DNA of 64,000 nucleotides, from positions 83,739,406 through 83,803,405 of the forward strand of contig NC_089587.1 in the NCBI RefSeq assembly GCF_019320115.1, in the 5' to 3' direction. Positions 10,813 to 23,348 of this stretch are shown piece after piece (within the stretch, counting starts at the first letter, position 1; every line of letters starts with the position of its first letter). The notes under the pieces were generated by a model. That model was not told the DNA's origin. It worked only from the letters and a program-made list of their open reading frames with translations, and did no database searches. Both the position numbers and the translations under genes were made by a program. The DNA is from Miscanthus floridulus (lineage: Eukaryota > Streptophyta > Magnoliopsida > Poales > Poaceae).

Positions 10813-13800
10813 TGTAACACCCTAAAATTAGCTAGTTTCTAAAAAGAGTAAAATGATTTCTGTTAATTGTTTTGTGCTCATAAAAACATAGGTAAAAGAA
10901 AATTTTCTTTAAATTAAAATCCAACATAAGGGTAGCAACATATTTGCGCATACATGCTGTTGCATTGGTACTTTTGTGATGAGTGGGTTGGAAAATAAAT
11001 TTAAATCTTAATCTTCAAAATATTATTTTTAAGTAGTGGTTTAAAAAGAATTTGAAAACTTGCAAAAACAAAAGTTAGATAAGATGCTTTGTTTTCAAAA
11101 TCCAAAGGCTTAGAAAAGGTTTTAAGACGCGTTAGAACGATGGCTCTCTTTCCGAGAATCTTTTCGACCTTTTTCGGGATTAAATTCCTATTTCTTGGAG
11201 CTTTGTCTTTTTCCTTGATCAATCCAGAAGTCTTTTCCGGGAGCTAAAACCACTTTGATTGTGTTCCTTATCCTTCCATCTATCCCTAGGAATTTTTATA
11301 GAATTTTTTGGAGCTCAGAGGTATTTTCGGAGCCTAAATGGTAATTCTAGACTTTTCTAGAATTATTTTAATTTTGAAAATCAATGATTCCTAAAATATC
11401 TCGAATTTCGAAAATCTTCCAACCCTAGACCTATATATATGCTGGTGTTCATCTCGACGCGCTGGTTTTAGAAGTATGACCATTTTTTCGAGCCGCCACC
11501 GCAGATCGGACGTCGAAGTTAGGAAAAGCTAGGTTTTCGACGAACTTCCGACGAGCTTTTCCGCAAAACCGTCGTGTTCCGGCATCAACCACCACCACCA
11601 AGCGGTAGATCTCTTCGTTCTCTATGCCATGGTATACTCGCTTGCACGAATCCATGATCATTTCATTGTTTCCCCGTCCATTCTCTTTTTTTCCGGCAAA
11701 CTTTACCATGGCTTTCTCTGTTTCAGGCCATCTCCGGCCATGGCCGCGGCCCTCCTCGCCTAGGGCCTGGCGCCGCCGCCCCTGGCCCTCACCCATGCTC
11801 CCCACACCACTACTGCTTGGACTGAGGACCACTGCCTGAACTGATGACCTCTGCCTCGTGCCCCTGCACCGCTCGGGCTGCACCTATAGCCGTGCGTGCT
11901 ACATAGGTGGGTGCCACCGGCACCTCTACAGGCATGGCTTGATGCGTCGCCGCTGTGGGCCCCAGCGCTGCTGGTGCACCGCCGACTGGCCGGTGTGCCG
12001 AGGCTGAGCCCCCTCCTCGCCCAGCGCATGAGCAGCAGTAGGCCATCTCCATGGCCACGTTCTGATGGAGATGACGACCCAAGGTAGAAGATGGTGGTAA
12101 TTACAAGATTGCCAATGCTTCTTTTAATCCCTGCCGTTTAATTGTTTTAGCTCCGTTTCAGTTCGTTCCAATTGCGTTAGTTTCATGTCGTGGAGATCTA
12201 CGTAGTAGTGCTATTAGTTTTCATATCACATGTTTATGAATTTATTTTGATTAAAATATTAATTAGGTTTATAATTATTTAATCACTATTTAATTAAAAT
12301 CAATTTAGGTTTTTAATTCCGCTTCAATTGCGCTAGTTCATCGCAATGTTTGATACGTGTTAATGATGATGTGTTCCATGTTACCTTATTACGCTTTCAT
12401 AATTAAATATTAATTTGACTAACATTTATTTAATAGTCTTTTTAATTAAAATCAATCTAGTTTTTAATTATGTTTCCGATCTACGCTCGCTTTGTAACGT
12501 TGTATGCTAGGCGATGACGATGTTATATACCATGTCCCATGTTTATAGTTTTTAGCACAAATATTAATTGGATTAATATTATTGCTCACGCCATTTTTTG
12601 TACTAAAAGCAAATTAGGTTTTATTTTTTATATATCGAACCGTTCTTGTAGCGTTACTTTTGTTCGGCGTGTTCTACGCAGTGGCGTTAGTGGTTCTCAT
12701 GTTACTCAAATGTGTTTTGACAATTAAAAAGTTAATTATATTAATACTATCACTTGCATCATTTTTGGAATATAAAGTCAATATATGTTTTATACTACGC
12801 TCTTTCTTAAGCAATGAATCAAGTTGATTAATGAAAATATTTACATGTGTTTCTATAGTTAAAATAAGTTAAATGGATAGGTTTTATTTTCTGTTGCACT
12901 AAAAATCCTTCGATGGTCGCTTTTTCGTTGAATCGCATATAGCGTGTCTTTTGCGTTTGTGTGTTCGTAACGATACGCCGTTTTGCTTATTGGTTGGTGT
13001 ACTGTTCTCATATATTCTTGTTTGTATGCCATGTATGGATGTTTGTGTGGTGATATATGGTTCAGTCAATCGGTGAGGTTTACATGGTGATTAAGAAGCT
13101 GTTCTCTGAAGACTAGAAGCTAAGAATTGGAAGCAGAAGATTGAAAGTTCAATACTAAAGGCTTTTGAGCGTATTGCTTTGGAGGAAAAGCAAGTTATGG
13201 CAAGTATAATATGAGGCTCCTTGTTACCTATTCACTTTAATGCAATCTCAATTCATATGCATATGTTAATGAACCGTCTGGAGTCTATTTACCTTGATAT
13301 TGATTATCCTGTCCTTGATTTACCTATGGGTTTTGCATGTGGGTAGTATGCTCAGTTTGCTCCAACTAATATTGACTAAAGAATACAATTAAAGATATAT
13401 GCAACATGGTATTTAAAGATGTTTTTTAGCAACATGGACAGAAGTGGGCTAGAGCATTGGGCCTTTTTGGGTGCTCTAGTCTGCCCTCCATAAGGACTGA
13501 ATCTTAAAGTGGCAGCCTAGGACTTACCGTACAGCAACGAGAACTACATGGCTCTGGTCTTAGCCAAGTATCTTGATCTATTCTAGTTCTTTAGTAGCTT
13601 ACCAAAAGGGTAAGAGGGGGGCACTAGTTGGTATGTTTCTTTTTCCTGCTAGGCTGTGTACCATCCCGCGACCATGAGTGCCACTCCTAGAGGAGGGCTG
13701 CATACGGCTAGATGGCTAAAACCTTAGAGGCTGCTACTTATTAGGACGACTGGTGAAAAGCTTCGTAGTGATCCCTACCGACTTATCTTGGAAGTGAGTT

Positions 13801-14449
13801 AAGGGGCTGATCACCTCAGGCAAAGGGCAATCATGACTCGTGGTGAAAGTGTACAAACTCTACAGAGTATAAAACTGATATATCAGTCGTGCTCACGGAC
13901 ATGAGTGGCCTGGATCCTTTTCGAGATAGATGGTTCTATGGATGGTTTGGGATATGATAGACCTTGATGTTAAATATACTTTCACCTTGGGAGCTTAAGC
14001 ATAACCTAGCAACATATGTTTAACAAATAAAATATGACCAACTAAAAGTGCTTACTGCAGTTCAGCCATGTCTAGCCTTTTGAGCCTTGCATCCCCTCAT
14101 CTTATACTTGCTAAGTATGGTGCACTCACACTTGCTTTACAATCAACAAAAATCCCGGATGGGTACCAGATGGTGGATCAAGTGAAGAGTTTCTTGTAGA
14201 GTTCATGAGTACTAGGCGAGTGTTTCCCCTAGTCAACCGTCCCTATGGAGTATGGAGACCCAAAGAGAAGATTAAGAGTAGTTTTTGCTATGCTTCTGTA
14301 ATAGTTGTAAGTTCTGTTGTAATTATGTTCGATATATAATAAAGCATTGTTCTTGATATTCTCCATATTTGTCGCTATATGTGTCGTGTGGACATCCTGG
14401 GCACACATATAGTTAGCACTTGGTATTCTTTGGAAAACCGAGTGCAACA
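10813..14449 (+). mobile_element. Solo LTR of the E3 family (3637 bp)
   Basis: Starts TGTAACACCCTAAAATTAGC and ends GTGCAACA. It is flanked by AGCAG (10808-10812) and AGCGG (14450-14454), a 5-bp target duplication with one transition. It matches the broken LTR of E3 (20679-20929 plus 32427-36037) along its whole length. The exception is a GC-rich block (11730-12060 against 33030-33340) where the two barely align. A TATA-like CTATATATATG lies near 11430. Solo LTRs form by recombination between the two LTRs of one element. Open frames inside it, such as those at 11449-12087, are products of the GC-rich block and are not supported as genes. Confidence 0.85.
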
Positions 14450-16250
14450 AGCGGCGGCAACCAACTTTAGCTAGCTTCAACAAGCCCCAACAAAACCCAC
14501 CAAACCTCAAACCGAGGATCATACCATCTGTGGTTCCTATCCTCCCAAGTGTTTCAACAACCTAGTTACCCAATTCATCGGGATGATCGCCAACGGTGAT
14601 GAAGACATGGCTGACGTGCTAGAAGATTGGGAACACGTAGTGGACGATGAGCCTATCCTAGATTTCAATCTCGATGAGTATGAGTATTTCCTCCTTGAAA
14701 ACCTAGAGCTAGGGGAGGAACTACCCGAAGAGGAAGGCACCAAGTCCTAGGAGCAACCCGAGTGTTATATGAATCTACAAGACCCCAAGCCACCTCAGGA
14801 AGCACTCGAGAAGCTCACACTCGATAGCGTAGCCCCATCATCAGGAGACGTTACCATCTTAGACGCTCCATATGAGACCAACGATGAAGCATGCCTGAGC
14901 CTCCTTTGTCAGAATGATGATCTCGAAGCAGAGAACAATCACCTTCGTGAATAGCTCAACCAATCTCCTGACACTTAGCCGATTCAAGTCGAGCGCACCC
15001 ATCCCACAGATGGCCAAAACTTGGCCAATCGACCCTATGGGAGTAGTAGGTTGCTTTAGTCAACTACCAGGGCCGGGCCAACAACGCATCTAACAACTCA
15101 AAAGTCCCAGTTTAGTTGGGACACTCTCGAGGCACATCACGGGCCTGCCCCACGCGATCGCCAACAATGCTTTCTAGGGACCAAGGATCGACCAATGGGA
15201 GGACCTAGAGCATATCGCCCTCCCAACCTAATCTACGATTGACTAGGGAGCGGGCAAGATGCTTGCTTGTTGATCAACATGTAGAAGCAGGAACGCGATA
15301 CTCGCAGCCCTATCTAGCATTCAATAGCTCCTAGGAAGCAGGCCCAGCCACCGATCAGGCTTGAGTACACCATCCCAAGGATAGCCTCAATTCCTCATAA
15401 GAGATAGGCCTATCGAGATATGTTCGAAAGGATCATGAACAACCCATGTTAGAATCATGGCTTCGTTGTCACCCACCTTGCCAAAGATTGCGTCGCTTAT
15501 CACAAGCGTGTCGTTCTAGAAGTTGAGAGGTAGATAGATCAAGAAGGGTACTTTGGTGATCGTGATGATGATCAAAGCCCTGATGCAGCCGCCAGAAGCT
15601 CCATGCTCATTTTTGGTGGCCCTCAAGCCTATCAGGATCGAAGGCTGTAGAAGTTGACTCACAGATAGATCTATGTGACCGCACCGGCCACCCCGCTATA
15701 CCTATGCTGGTCAAAATGACCAATTACCTACAATTGAACCGATCATCTAGACCGAGTGGTTGAGGCGAGCTAATTCCCTTAGGTGGTAACTGTGGTCTTT
15801 GAGAAAATGAGGGTGACAAAGATCCTCATGGATGGAGGCAGCGGCATCAACATCCTTTATAAGGATGCCTTCGACAAGCTCAATGTGGACATAAGGAAGT
15901 TGCATGCATCATAGTCCCCCTTCCATGGCATCGTCCCTAGGCAGCGCGTCATGCCCCTAGGCACAATAGATCTTTCTGTGACATTTCGACGACGTGGTAC
16001 ACTACTGAAAGGAGACACTCTCCTTCAAAGTTGTTGACTTCTAGGGACCCTATAGCACCATATTCAGGAGGCCATGCTACACCAAGTTCATGGCTATCCT
16101 GAACTACGCCTACCTCAAGCTGAAGATGCTAGGACCACACAGCGTGATCACGGTGTTCGGGAACTTCTAGAGCACCAACCGATGCAAGAGGGATGCCGTT
16201 GAGCACACGGAAGCAAACACCTAGACTAGGGGGCTCCGAGCCTCCCCTGC
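14450..16250 (+). pseudogene. Gag and protease region of E2
   Basis: Continues the E2 frame after the solo LTR. An acidic stretch (14550-14750, DEYEYFLLENLELGEELPEE) is followed by a helical part (14769-14954). Near 15447-15492 comes a knuckle-like C*NHGFVVTHLAKDC, then IFGGPQAYQDRRL (about 15608-15645), which precedes protease in Tat-type elements. The protease loop KILMDGGSGINILY is at 15820-15862, with the catalytic D-G-G motif. GIVPRQRVMPLGTIDL follows at about 15930-15970. A block matching AILNYAYLKLKMLGP ends near 16130. Many TAG and TGA stops and frameshifts are present. RT does not follow; sequence becomes unassignable after about 16250. Confidence 0.7.
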
Positions 16251-16551
16251 TCGAGGTTGGGAAAGAAGTTCCTATCGACGGCCCTAGATCAATAGCCCGT
16301 CGTCACCCTCGACCCTTCATCCTTGACCCCATCATCGGTTTCGGCCCCTGTGGCCCTCATCGTCGGATCTTTAGAAGGTTGCCGACGACCCACGGTTATG
16401 TTAGCATTTTATCTTTTCCTACTTTTAGTTATCATTTACATCCTGCAAAGAACGTTTATTTATTACATGAATAAATTGTGACCTCTCAAGTACCTTACGA
16501 AGAACCTCTCTGAGTTGCTCGGGGGCTAACCTTTGCATCCATCGTGTTCCT
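16251..16551 (+). other. Unassigned E2 sequence after protease
   Basis: An open stretch at 16193-16474 carries no recognisable domain. The last 50 bases before the solo LTR include GAGTTGCTCGGGGGCTAAC, a pattern also seen at 3' internal ends of such elements. I read this as the junction where the RT to integrase region was deleted. I see no gene here. Confidence 0.35.
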
Positions 16552-18298
16552 TGTTGACACAAAAATGTGGCGATGTGATCAACACACAACAAGCTAGAAG
16601 ATCTAAGTGGAACGAGACCAGAGATCTGCTTGGCTTCAACATAGAGCCAGGCAATTCTGAAAATCTAACGATGTGCCAGTCAATTTGACCTGCAATTGGC
16701 AAGGAGAGAAAATCTTATCAATAATTTAAGGTAGAACATGTAGGTGTTGCACCAAACAGTTTCAAATGTATGGCTAGACAGCCGATTCATTGAGGCTATC
16801 GACTAAATAGTCGATATCTAGTGTATCCATGAAACAAAGATCTTTAAATCAAGGATTATCAGCTAATATTAAATGATAATGATACGAATCAAAATAACCG
16901 ATGCTCATGGAACATCAGAAAGCATCATCGGCTAAATAGAATATGATTGATATAAAGCATCGAGCCGATAAGTTTGATGAAAAGAATATAACATGTGAAC
17001 AAATCGACTGTCTAATATAAATGATTCTACAAATAGTTTTGAGTTTAATCTATTATCATCATCTGTAAGGTTCGATTGGATCGATGCAGCTATGATAATG
17101 ATAATAAACTAAAGCCAAAGAATCTATAAAACCATCTATATGTTGATAGATTCATGAAAACATGCTATATGCGTGAGAGTATAGGGAAATCGACTAAAAT
17201 AGCCGATGCAGTCATAGCAAACAAACAGAGTACATATCTTGATCATGAACAAGACCACTAATCGATAATTTCTAATCTAAAGTCTTACCAGTGAGGCTCG
17301 ACTGGATTGATGCAGCTATGGTAGTGTCATTAGATTAGATCTCATTAACTAGTGAGTTTATTCAAGATTGAAACATGTCTTTGGATGCATACTATGTTTG
17401 ACTAGAATAGAGATAAAACAACCGATCTAGCGGAATTAAGCCATCAATTATAAGATTTGAAGCATGACCAGATCAAAGGATGACCAATTAAGATGATATG
17501 ATGCTGATCTATCTCTATCTCAATCAGGTGATTTTGTTATAATCAATAAAACATTAACTATGACAAGATCAATAACTGGTGAATCAACCAAAAATAGCAA
17601 GGAAAATCTTACTAATCTTAGCAGATTCGATAACTGGTGATATCGTATTAAACAACAAGTTATTTAACACAAGATTGGTAACTTTGATCCATATTATGAT
17701 TCATAAGAGATCAATCAGCTGATGCAGCCTTACAAACTATGATATAGATCGATAACTAACTTATATTATGGCTCATAAAAGATCAATCAGCTGATGCAGC
17801 TTTACAAGTACAATACAAGTCATGACGGTACTCACAAGCAAGCTAGAGGTCGATCAGTCGATGCATCCTTGTTTGCTGAAGAACTTGCCAAGATCTATAG
17901 TACTCCTACTCCTATTGCGATGGCCAAAGCCGAAAAGATTGTATTCATTGAGTGTTCGTTTTCTTTTACAATAACCAAGGTCTAATATTTATGCCCGGAA
18001 CCTAAACATGAATCCTACTTAAATATGACTCTTTACAATTCTAGGAATGAAAGAAAACTTCCTAACTTAATAATAACCTGGACCCCAATTTTCCTTATTT
18101 GTAGAGTCCGACACATCTTCCTAGCGCCACTCAATCAAAGCCCATTGACGCCATCTCCTAATGTCATCCATAAAATAGCCGATTCTGATGTCACATCTAA
18201 ATCAGCTGATACCAATTCACATCTAATTGATTCCTTGATGACACAATCCTAGAAGCTTTGAGTCCCCATGTTCCTCTTCCCAAATTTTGGTGTAAACA
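16552..18298 (-). mobile_element. Solo LTR of the E1 family (1747 bp)
   Basis: Plus-strand ends TGTTGACACAAAAATG and TTTTGGTGTAAACA match the E1 LTR at 4971-6541, in the same orientation. Flanks are TTCCT (16547-16551) and TTCTT (18299-18303), a 5-bp target duplication with one transition. It lies inside E2 3' sequence, so it is younger than E2. It is about 176 bp longer than the E1 LTR. No primer site or internal sequence adjoins it. Confidence 0.85.
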
Positions 18299-18539
18299 TT
18301 CTTGTCGAGCATGTTCATATGTTATACTAACTTATCAACATGCTCAGGGGCAACAATGACAACTATGTGTGTCGCCTACTTTCACGTTCTCAATCGATCA
18401 ATGTCTCATAGGCCTTGAAATGGTATAAGTGGCTTAACAAGACCTTGCATGGACTCGATCAAAATGTTTCATTTTGATCAAATAATCCCTAGGTAGTTGG
18501 TCCAAAGCTTAAACCAGCATAAAAAACTAAAGACACTAA

Positions 18540-20678
18540 AAGATGTAGCATATAAAGTCAGTTGTAGCACATTACAAGACAACCTCAAGCGCCGCCCGAA
18601 TCCTCTAATGAATCAGGCATACTGCCCTGCACTATCACGGAGAGATCCACATCATGAATGATGGCCTCGGAAGGCTCTATGGCCTATTGCTGAATCTACC
18701 TATACAATAAGGGATCTATGTCAGCAGGTTTCCCTCTGATAAAGCTGATGTTCAAGCCAGTGTAGATTGTCCCAACGGTCACCAATGCCATGTGTGCTCC
18801 GGTGGATAAGCCATTCTGGGCAACTTCCTCTAGGTGCCTCGGGACCCCCTCAGCTAGGACGCCACCTCTGATGCAGAGGAAAGCCCTCCTAGCTGAGCAT
18901 AGGCCGCCTGGTAGGCGGCGCAGCCAGCCATGACTACACTCTTGAGCTCACCTTCAAGGGATGACACCCAAGACACGTACTTTGCCTCCATGACCGAAAG
19001 GGTCTCTATGTGCAGCCGCTCAGCTTAAGTAGCCATGGACTCTAGGTTCGCATAATCAGACTTACACTCAGTAAGCTCATCCTTAAGGTGTCTCGCCTTA
19101 GTCGACTCCTCTGTGAACACAGTGTTTTAGTCCAAAATCCGGATACAATCGTGACACGATTCATTGCTAGAGACAAAAACACACCTTGGATCTACTTTCG
19201 GAACTTTTCTGTCTCTTCCTGAGCAAGTGCTTGCTTCAGCCTCTCCCTCCAGTATGAGGAGCCAGAGGCACAAAAAGCATCCTTCTCCTAAGATAGCCTG
19301 ACAATAGCCTCGGTAGCAGCTAAAAAGGTAACATAGGTTTTACTAGCCTCACCAAACATTAAGGAGGAAGGCCTTGGCAGAAACCCTACCTTGGGTCTCA
19401 TCCTAATGGTGCTTTAGGGCTACCACCTCCCTCTCTTGCTCGGCTATCCATGCCTTCGCTTCATTGCCCAGCCGAGATAACCTCTCCCAAATGAACATGG
19501 ACTTGGCCAAGGAACTCTTCTGAAGATACTACAAGAACAAGACGATATAAGTCTTAGCTTCATTCATAATGAATCAACCAAAGACTCGAGGGCTAGACCC
19601 ATTGGGTCCACTGTGTGGCCCTGAGCATAAACCAAGGGCACCCGACGCTAGGGGGCTAGGGTACTCAACGTGGATCATACCTCTAAGGTAGCACTAAGGG
19701 AATCCCTAGCCGTGATGCTCTTGGCCTTCATGGCATCACCCAAGGCTCGTAGCACAGCGGATAGACTGTCTGCGTGTTTAACCATCCCATCTAGTTCTCC
19801 AAAGACGAAGACGAGACCACACCGCTCCTCAACATCATTAAACAAGCTCTCACCTTTAGCGTCGAAAGCTTGCAGCGATAGACCTCCCCCTCCTCATTCA
19901 GTCCAAAACCCGAGAGGGACCAGGCAGACATCATCCACCTATGGGGGAGAGTCAACCTATAGCAACACCCTCGCAATGCCGTCATCTAGAATAACTCCTA
20001 GGGGCGGCTCCGATAGGCCAAGCTTGTGGGCTGGCTCAATGACAGGCTCTTTCCCTCAGATACCCACATTGGGGACCCAAGCAGGTCCACCATGCATAGG
20101 CACCACCTGGATCACTAGAGAAACATCTTGCTCAGCATCCTCCAAAGGTGGTGGGCCTGTGTTGAAACTAGCTATGAAGTCATTAAGGGTACGAGCGACC
20201 CAAATTCTCTCAGAAATACTCAAGTCCTCACTCTTGTTCAGGCGAACTCCTAGAGCTATGGTCTTGCTAGCACTATCTAGTGCGACTACTTCAGGCAACC
20301 TCTCGGTTGATAAGGTCTTTGACCGAGAACTGAGCCCAAACATCAAGCATTTGGAACCCATCACCCAACAAGATCACGAGATGAAGGAATTAAACTTACA
20401 TGTTCTCATCACTAGGAACATCTAGCAGAGCAGGCTTCTTCAACTACCTACGCAAGGTTCTAGAACCATGGTCAAAGGGGACATACTCCACCTTCGGGCC
20501 AAAACTATCGATGATCGAGATCGTCCTAGTTGATGGTTTGTCATTGGGGTGCCTGGGTGACCCCAGAGCCCTCGGCACTACGAACAACTCGTGGTAAGCC
20601 AAATTCACATAAACTGGGGCCATGACTGGCCAAGGGAAACCGATGTACCTGGCACTACCGATGCCTGCGCTCGGCATT
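18540..20678 (-). pseudogene. Antisense coiled-coil gene of E2
   Basis: On the minus strand, against E2 polarity, this stretch encodes charged helical segments. Near 18940-19110 it reads RHLKDELTECKSDYANLESM, then VMEAKYVSWVSSLEGELKS. Further upstream parts are 20056-20364 (ARTLNDFIASFN) and 20444-20686 (VNLAYHELFVVPRALGSP). A donor-like ATGTAAGT near 20400 indicates introns. Position (between protease and the 3' LTR) and strand match the antisense genes in E1 and E4. The conserved PF04195 N-terminal block is not visible, perhaps cut away where E3 inserted at 20679. A long plus-strand open frame at 19670-20425 is a shadow of this gene. Confidence 0.5.
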
Positions 20679-20929
20679 TGTAGCACCCTAAAATTAGCTA
20701 CTTTCTAAAAAGAGTAAAATGATTTCTATTAATTGTTTTGTGCTCATAAAAACATAGGTAAAAGAAAATTTTCTTTGAATTAAAATCCAACATAAGGGTA
20801 GCAACATGTTTGCGCATACATGCCGTTGCATTTGAACTTTTGTGATGAGTGGTTCGGAAAATAAATTCAAAAGTTAGATAAGATGCCTTGTTTTCAAAAT
20901 CCAAAGGCTTGGAAAAGGTTTTAAGATGC

Positions 20930-21331
20930 TGTCGATGTTTGACCACCGATAGCCTGCCATGGGGGTATCCGGGGTAGTATGTTCGGGCTTCAGCGTATGC
21001 GGAACTCAACGGTTAACGCAAGAGACAGTCAATTTATCCTGGTTTGGACCCTCGATCGTTGATCGAGTAATAGCCCTATGTCCAGTCGGTGTTAGCCTTT
21101 GTGTTGGCTTGATTGTTAAGTGTTGTGTTGTACAATTATCTAAAAGTCACCGTCCCTATGATCCCTGCCCTCCTTTATATAGTCAAGAGGTCAGAATCCT
21201 AGTCGGTTTACAATGAGAGTTCCTAGTAGGATTATAGAATAATACTACTACTAAGATTACAGGGGAAGAATCCTAGTTAGACTAGATCTTCTCCCTTCCT
21301 TGCGGGGTATCCCATGGGTCCCGCACCAACA
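20930..21331 (-). repeat. 3' LTR of E4 (402 bp)
   Basis: Plus-strand ends are TGTCGATGTTTG and GCACCAACA. Its pair is 32025-32426. A TATA-type TTTATATAGTC (minus strand CTATATAAA) is at about 21174-21184. Next to it in element orientation, a G-rich run (minus strand GCTTGGGGTCTT, 21332-21343) may be the polypurine tract. Confidence 0.9.
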
Positions 21332-21459
21332 AGACCCCAAGCACTTCATGGTTGAGTTCTGGAAGCCTTGTCTTGTTCCTTCAAGTCTTATTGAGCAGGA
21401 ACAAGTGTCGTCCGAGTGCTTTCTTGAGCGAAACCATGTAGCGCTTTGTGAGATCTTCG

Positions 21460-22030
21460 CATGGTGTGTACCTTTTTGAAGAAAAAAGTACTCCTATTTC
21501 GATGTAGCCCCCGAGCCTCTTGTTGTTTGGCACAAGGAGCTTGAGGGTCTTTTCTTGAAATCACCCTGATTCTTCGTCGAAGGGCTCCCGAGCATATACC
21601 TGGGTTCTTTGTCAAAAAGAGCTCGGATATAGCTATGTCCAGGTTCTTTTTGTCGTGTGGCCTTGAAGTCATCTGTCTTGAAGAAGTCTTCTGAGTGATG
21701 TGCGCTTTTTTTAAGGAAAAAGTGCACTCACTGAGTGTAGCCCCCGAGCCTCTTGCTATTTGGATCAAAAAGTTGGAGGGTCTTGAATCTTATGTCGTTT
21801 GAAAAACTGTTGTCTTGAAGTAGTCCTCTTGGTGATGTGCGCTTTTTTGAAGGAAAAAGTGCACTCACTGAGTGTAGCCCCCGAGCCTCTTGCTATTTGG
21901 ATCAAAAAGTTGGAGGGTCTTGAATCTGAGTTGTTCAAAAGAACTAAAAACCTCTCCTGTTGCAACCCCCGAGCATATATTCGGGTTCTTTTGTTCAGAA
22001 AGAACTCAGATGTAGGATCTTGGCATATTC
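21460..22030. repeat. Diverged direct repeats of about 135 bp in E4 3' region
   Basis: Units at about 21697-21790 and 21832-21928 share GTGCGCTTTTTT, AAAAAGTGCACTCACTGAG, CCCCCGAGCCTCTTGC and TTGGAGGGTCTTGAATC. A third, more diverged unit is at about 21462-21555. A companion motif CCCCCGAGCATATA occurs near 21587 and 21965. Short open frames here are repeat-derived and not supported as genes. Confidence 0.7.
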
Positions 22031-22253
22031 TCTGGTAGTCTGCTATTGTCAGATGTAGTTGTATGGTGGTGGCTGAGTGTAAATGTTGTTTGTTCACGAG
22101 TTGTATAGTGTTGGTATATCCTTTCGAATATGCTTGTCCTTGAGTACTGTTCCTTCTTGCCTGAGTCCTCTTTCATTGAATTCTATCTTTTCACTATGTC
22201 CTTTGTTAGATTTGTTCCGCTGGTGCTCCTGGTCCATGTGCACCGCTTCTTTG

Positions 22254-23203
22254 GCCTATAAATATCCTCCTCCTATGCTATTTTGATTCATCGAGCATTT
22301 TTATTGCGTGGTCTAAAGTCTACGTAGTCATGAATATGTTAGTTTGTGAAGTAGAGCAGCCCCCAGGGGTATTTTACAGTTCTTGTGTATCTTGCCATAG
22401 CTGGAGGGAGTCTTGTGATAGGGATTAGAGGTAGGCTAATCCTGCAATAGCATTGTACTTGGAAGTATGTGGCGGTAGTTGGAGGGAGTCTTGTGATGTG
22501 GGATGCGATCCTTCATCTGGCGGTTCTGGGTTGATCCTTGTCGCCTACCCTGAGACTGTCTGGTGCAGATCAACACCATATCCAGCATCACATCGGTCTT
22601 GGGTAGACAAATGCCTACCGGCCTTCTCTGCTCCATGTTGTCCTACCGTGCTGCTGATTTCCACCTTGGATGCACTACGTCCGTCCTTTGAAGAAAACAC
22701 TATAGCCGAGGGCAGTTTGTTCTACCGAGTAGCAATTTGGAACACGTAGTCGTTCTAGAGCCTAGCCATGTCTGGGTTCCTCTTTGCTACTTTGCTTGTC
22801 GTGGTACCGAGTTCGTTGGGTCTTGTAAGATGTGTAATCTTATATTTTTTGAAACCATTTATAATGAAAAGAATCTTGCCGTCTGAGTTGTCATTCTTTA
22901 TTCTCCTGATGTCCTGGTTGTTGATGAGATTTCCGTGTTCTTTCTGTAAGGACTGGGTTGTTGTGCTCCTTGTGAGGTAACCTTTCTTTGCTTTATTGTT
23001 GATGAGTTCTTTTTGTGGTAATATGACAACTCCGCCGTGGTGCTAGATGGATAAGTCTGAAATCTGCCCGTTGAACTGTACCGTTGTATGGATTTGAGCC
23101 ATCCGTCATTTTAGCTGCGTCGTTAAATGGACCATTACGTCCTCATGCTGTGTTAAAATGGGCCTGGTGGGCCGCATTTTTACCGATGTAAAATTTATTT
23201 AAA
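22254..23203 (+). promoter_or_regulatory. Candidate promoter region of the E4 antisense gene
   Basis: Two TATA-like elements precede the PF04195 gene on the plus strand: GCCTATAAATATCC at about 22254-22267 and AAATTTATTTAAAGG at about 23188-23203. The second lies about 150 bp before the ATG at 23349. The leader between contains GAAACCCTAG and CCACCGCCGCCATTGCC, typical of plant 5' untranslated regions. This suggests the antisense gene has its own promoter inside the element. It has not been tested. Confidence 0.4.
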
Positions 23204-23348
23204 GGCCTTTGTCTTCCTTTTCTTTGGTACCCTGCCTTTGCCTTGAAACCCTAGCCTTCGAGATTCCACCGCCGCCATTGCCGCCATTGTCTGAGCGCTT
23301 CCATCTTAGCCTTCTCAATTCTTAGTGCCCCATTGCCTTTGCTAGTAT

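Noticed and set aside
11449..12087. Overlapping frames of 60-144 codons in the solo LTR
   Set aside because: They lie in the hypervariable GC-rich block, are not shared with the E3 copy of the LTR, and show no domain.
19670..20425. 251-codon plus-strand open frame in E2
   Set aside because: No domain; the opposite strand carries the coiled-coil antisense gene, of which this is a shadow.
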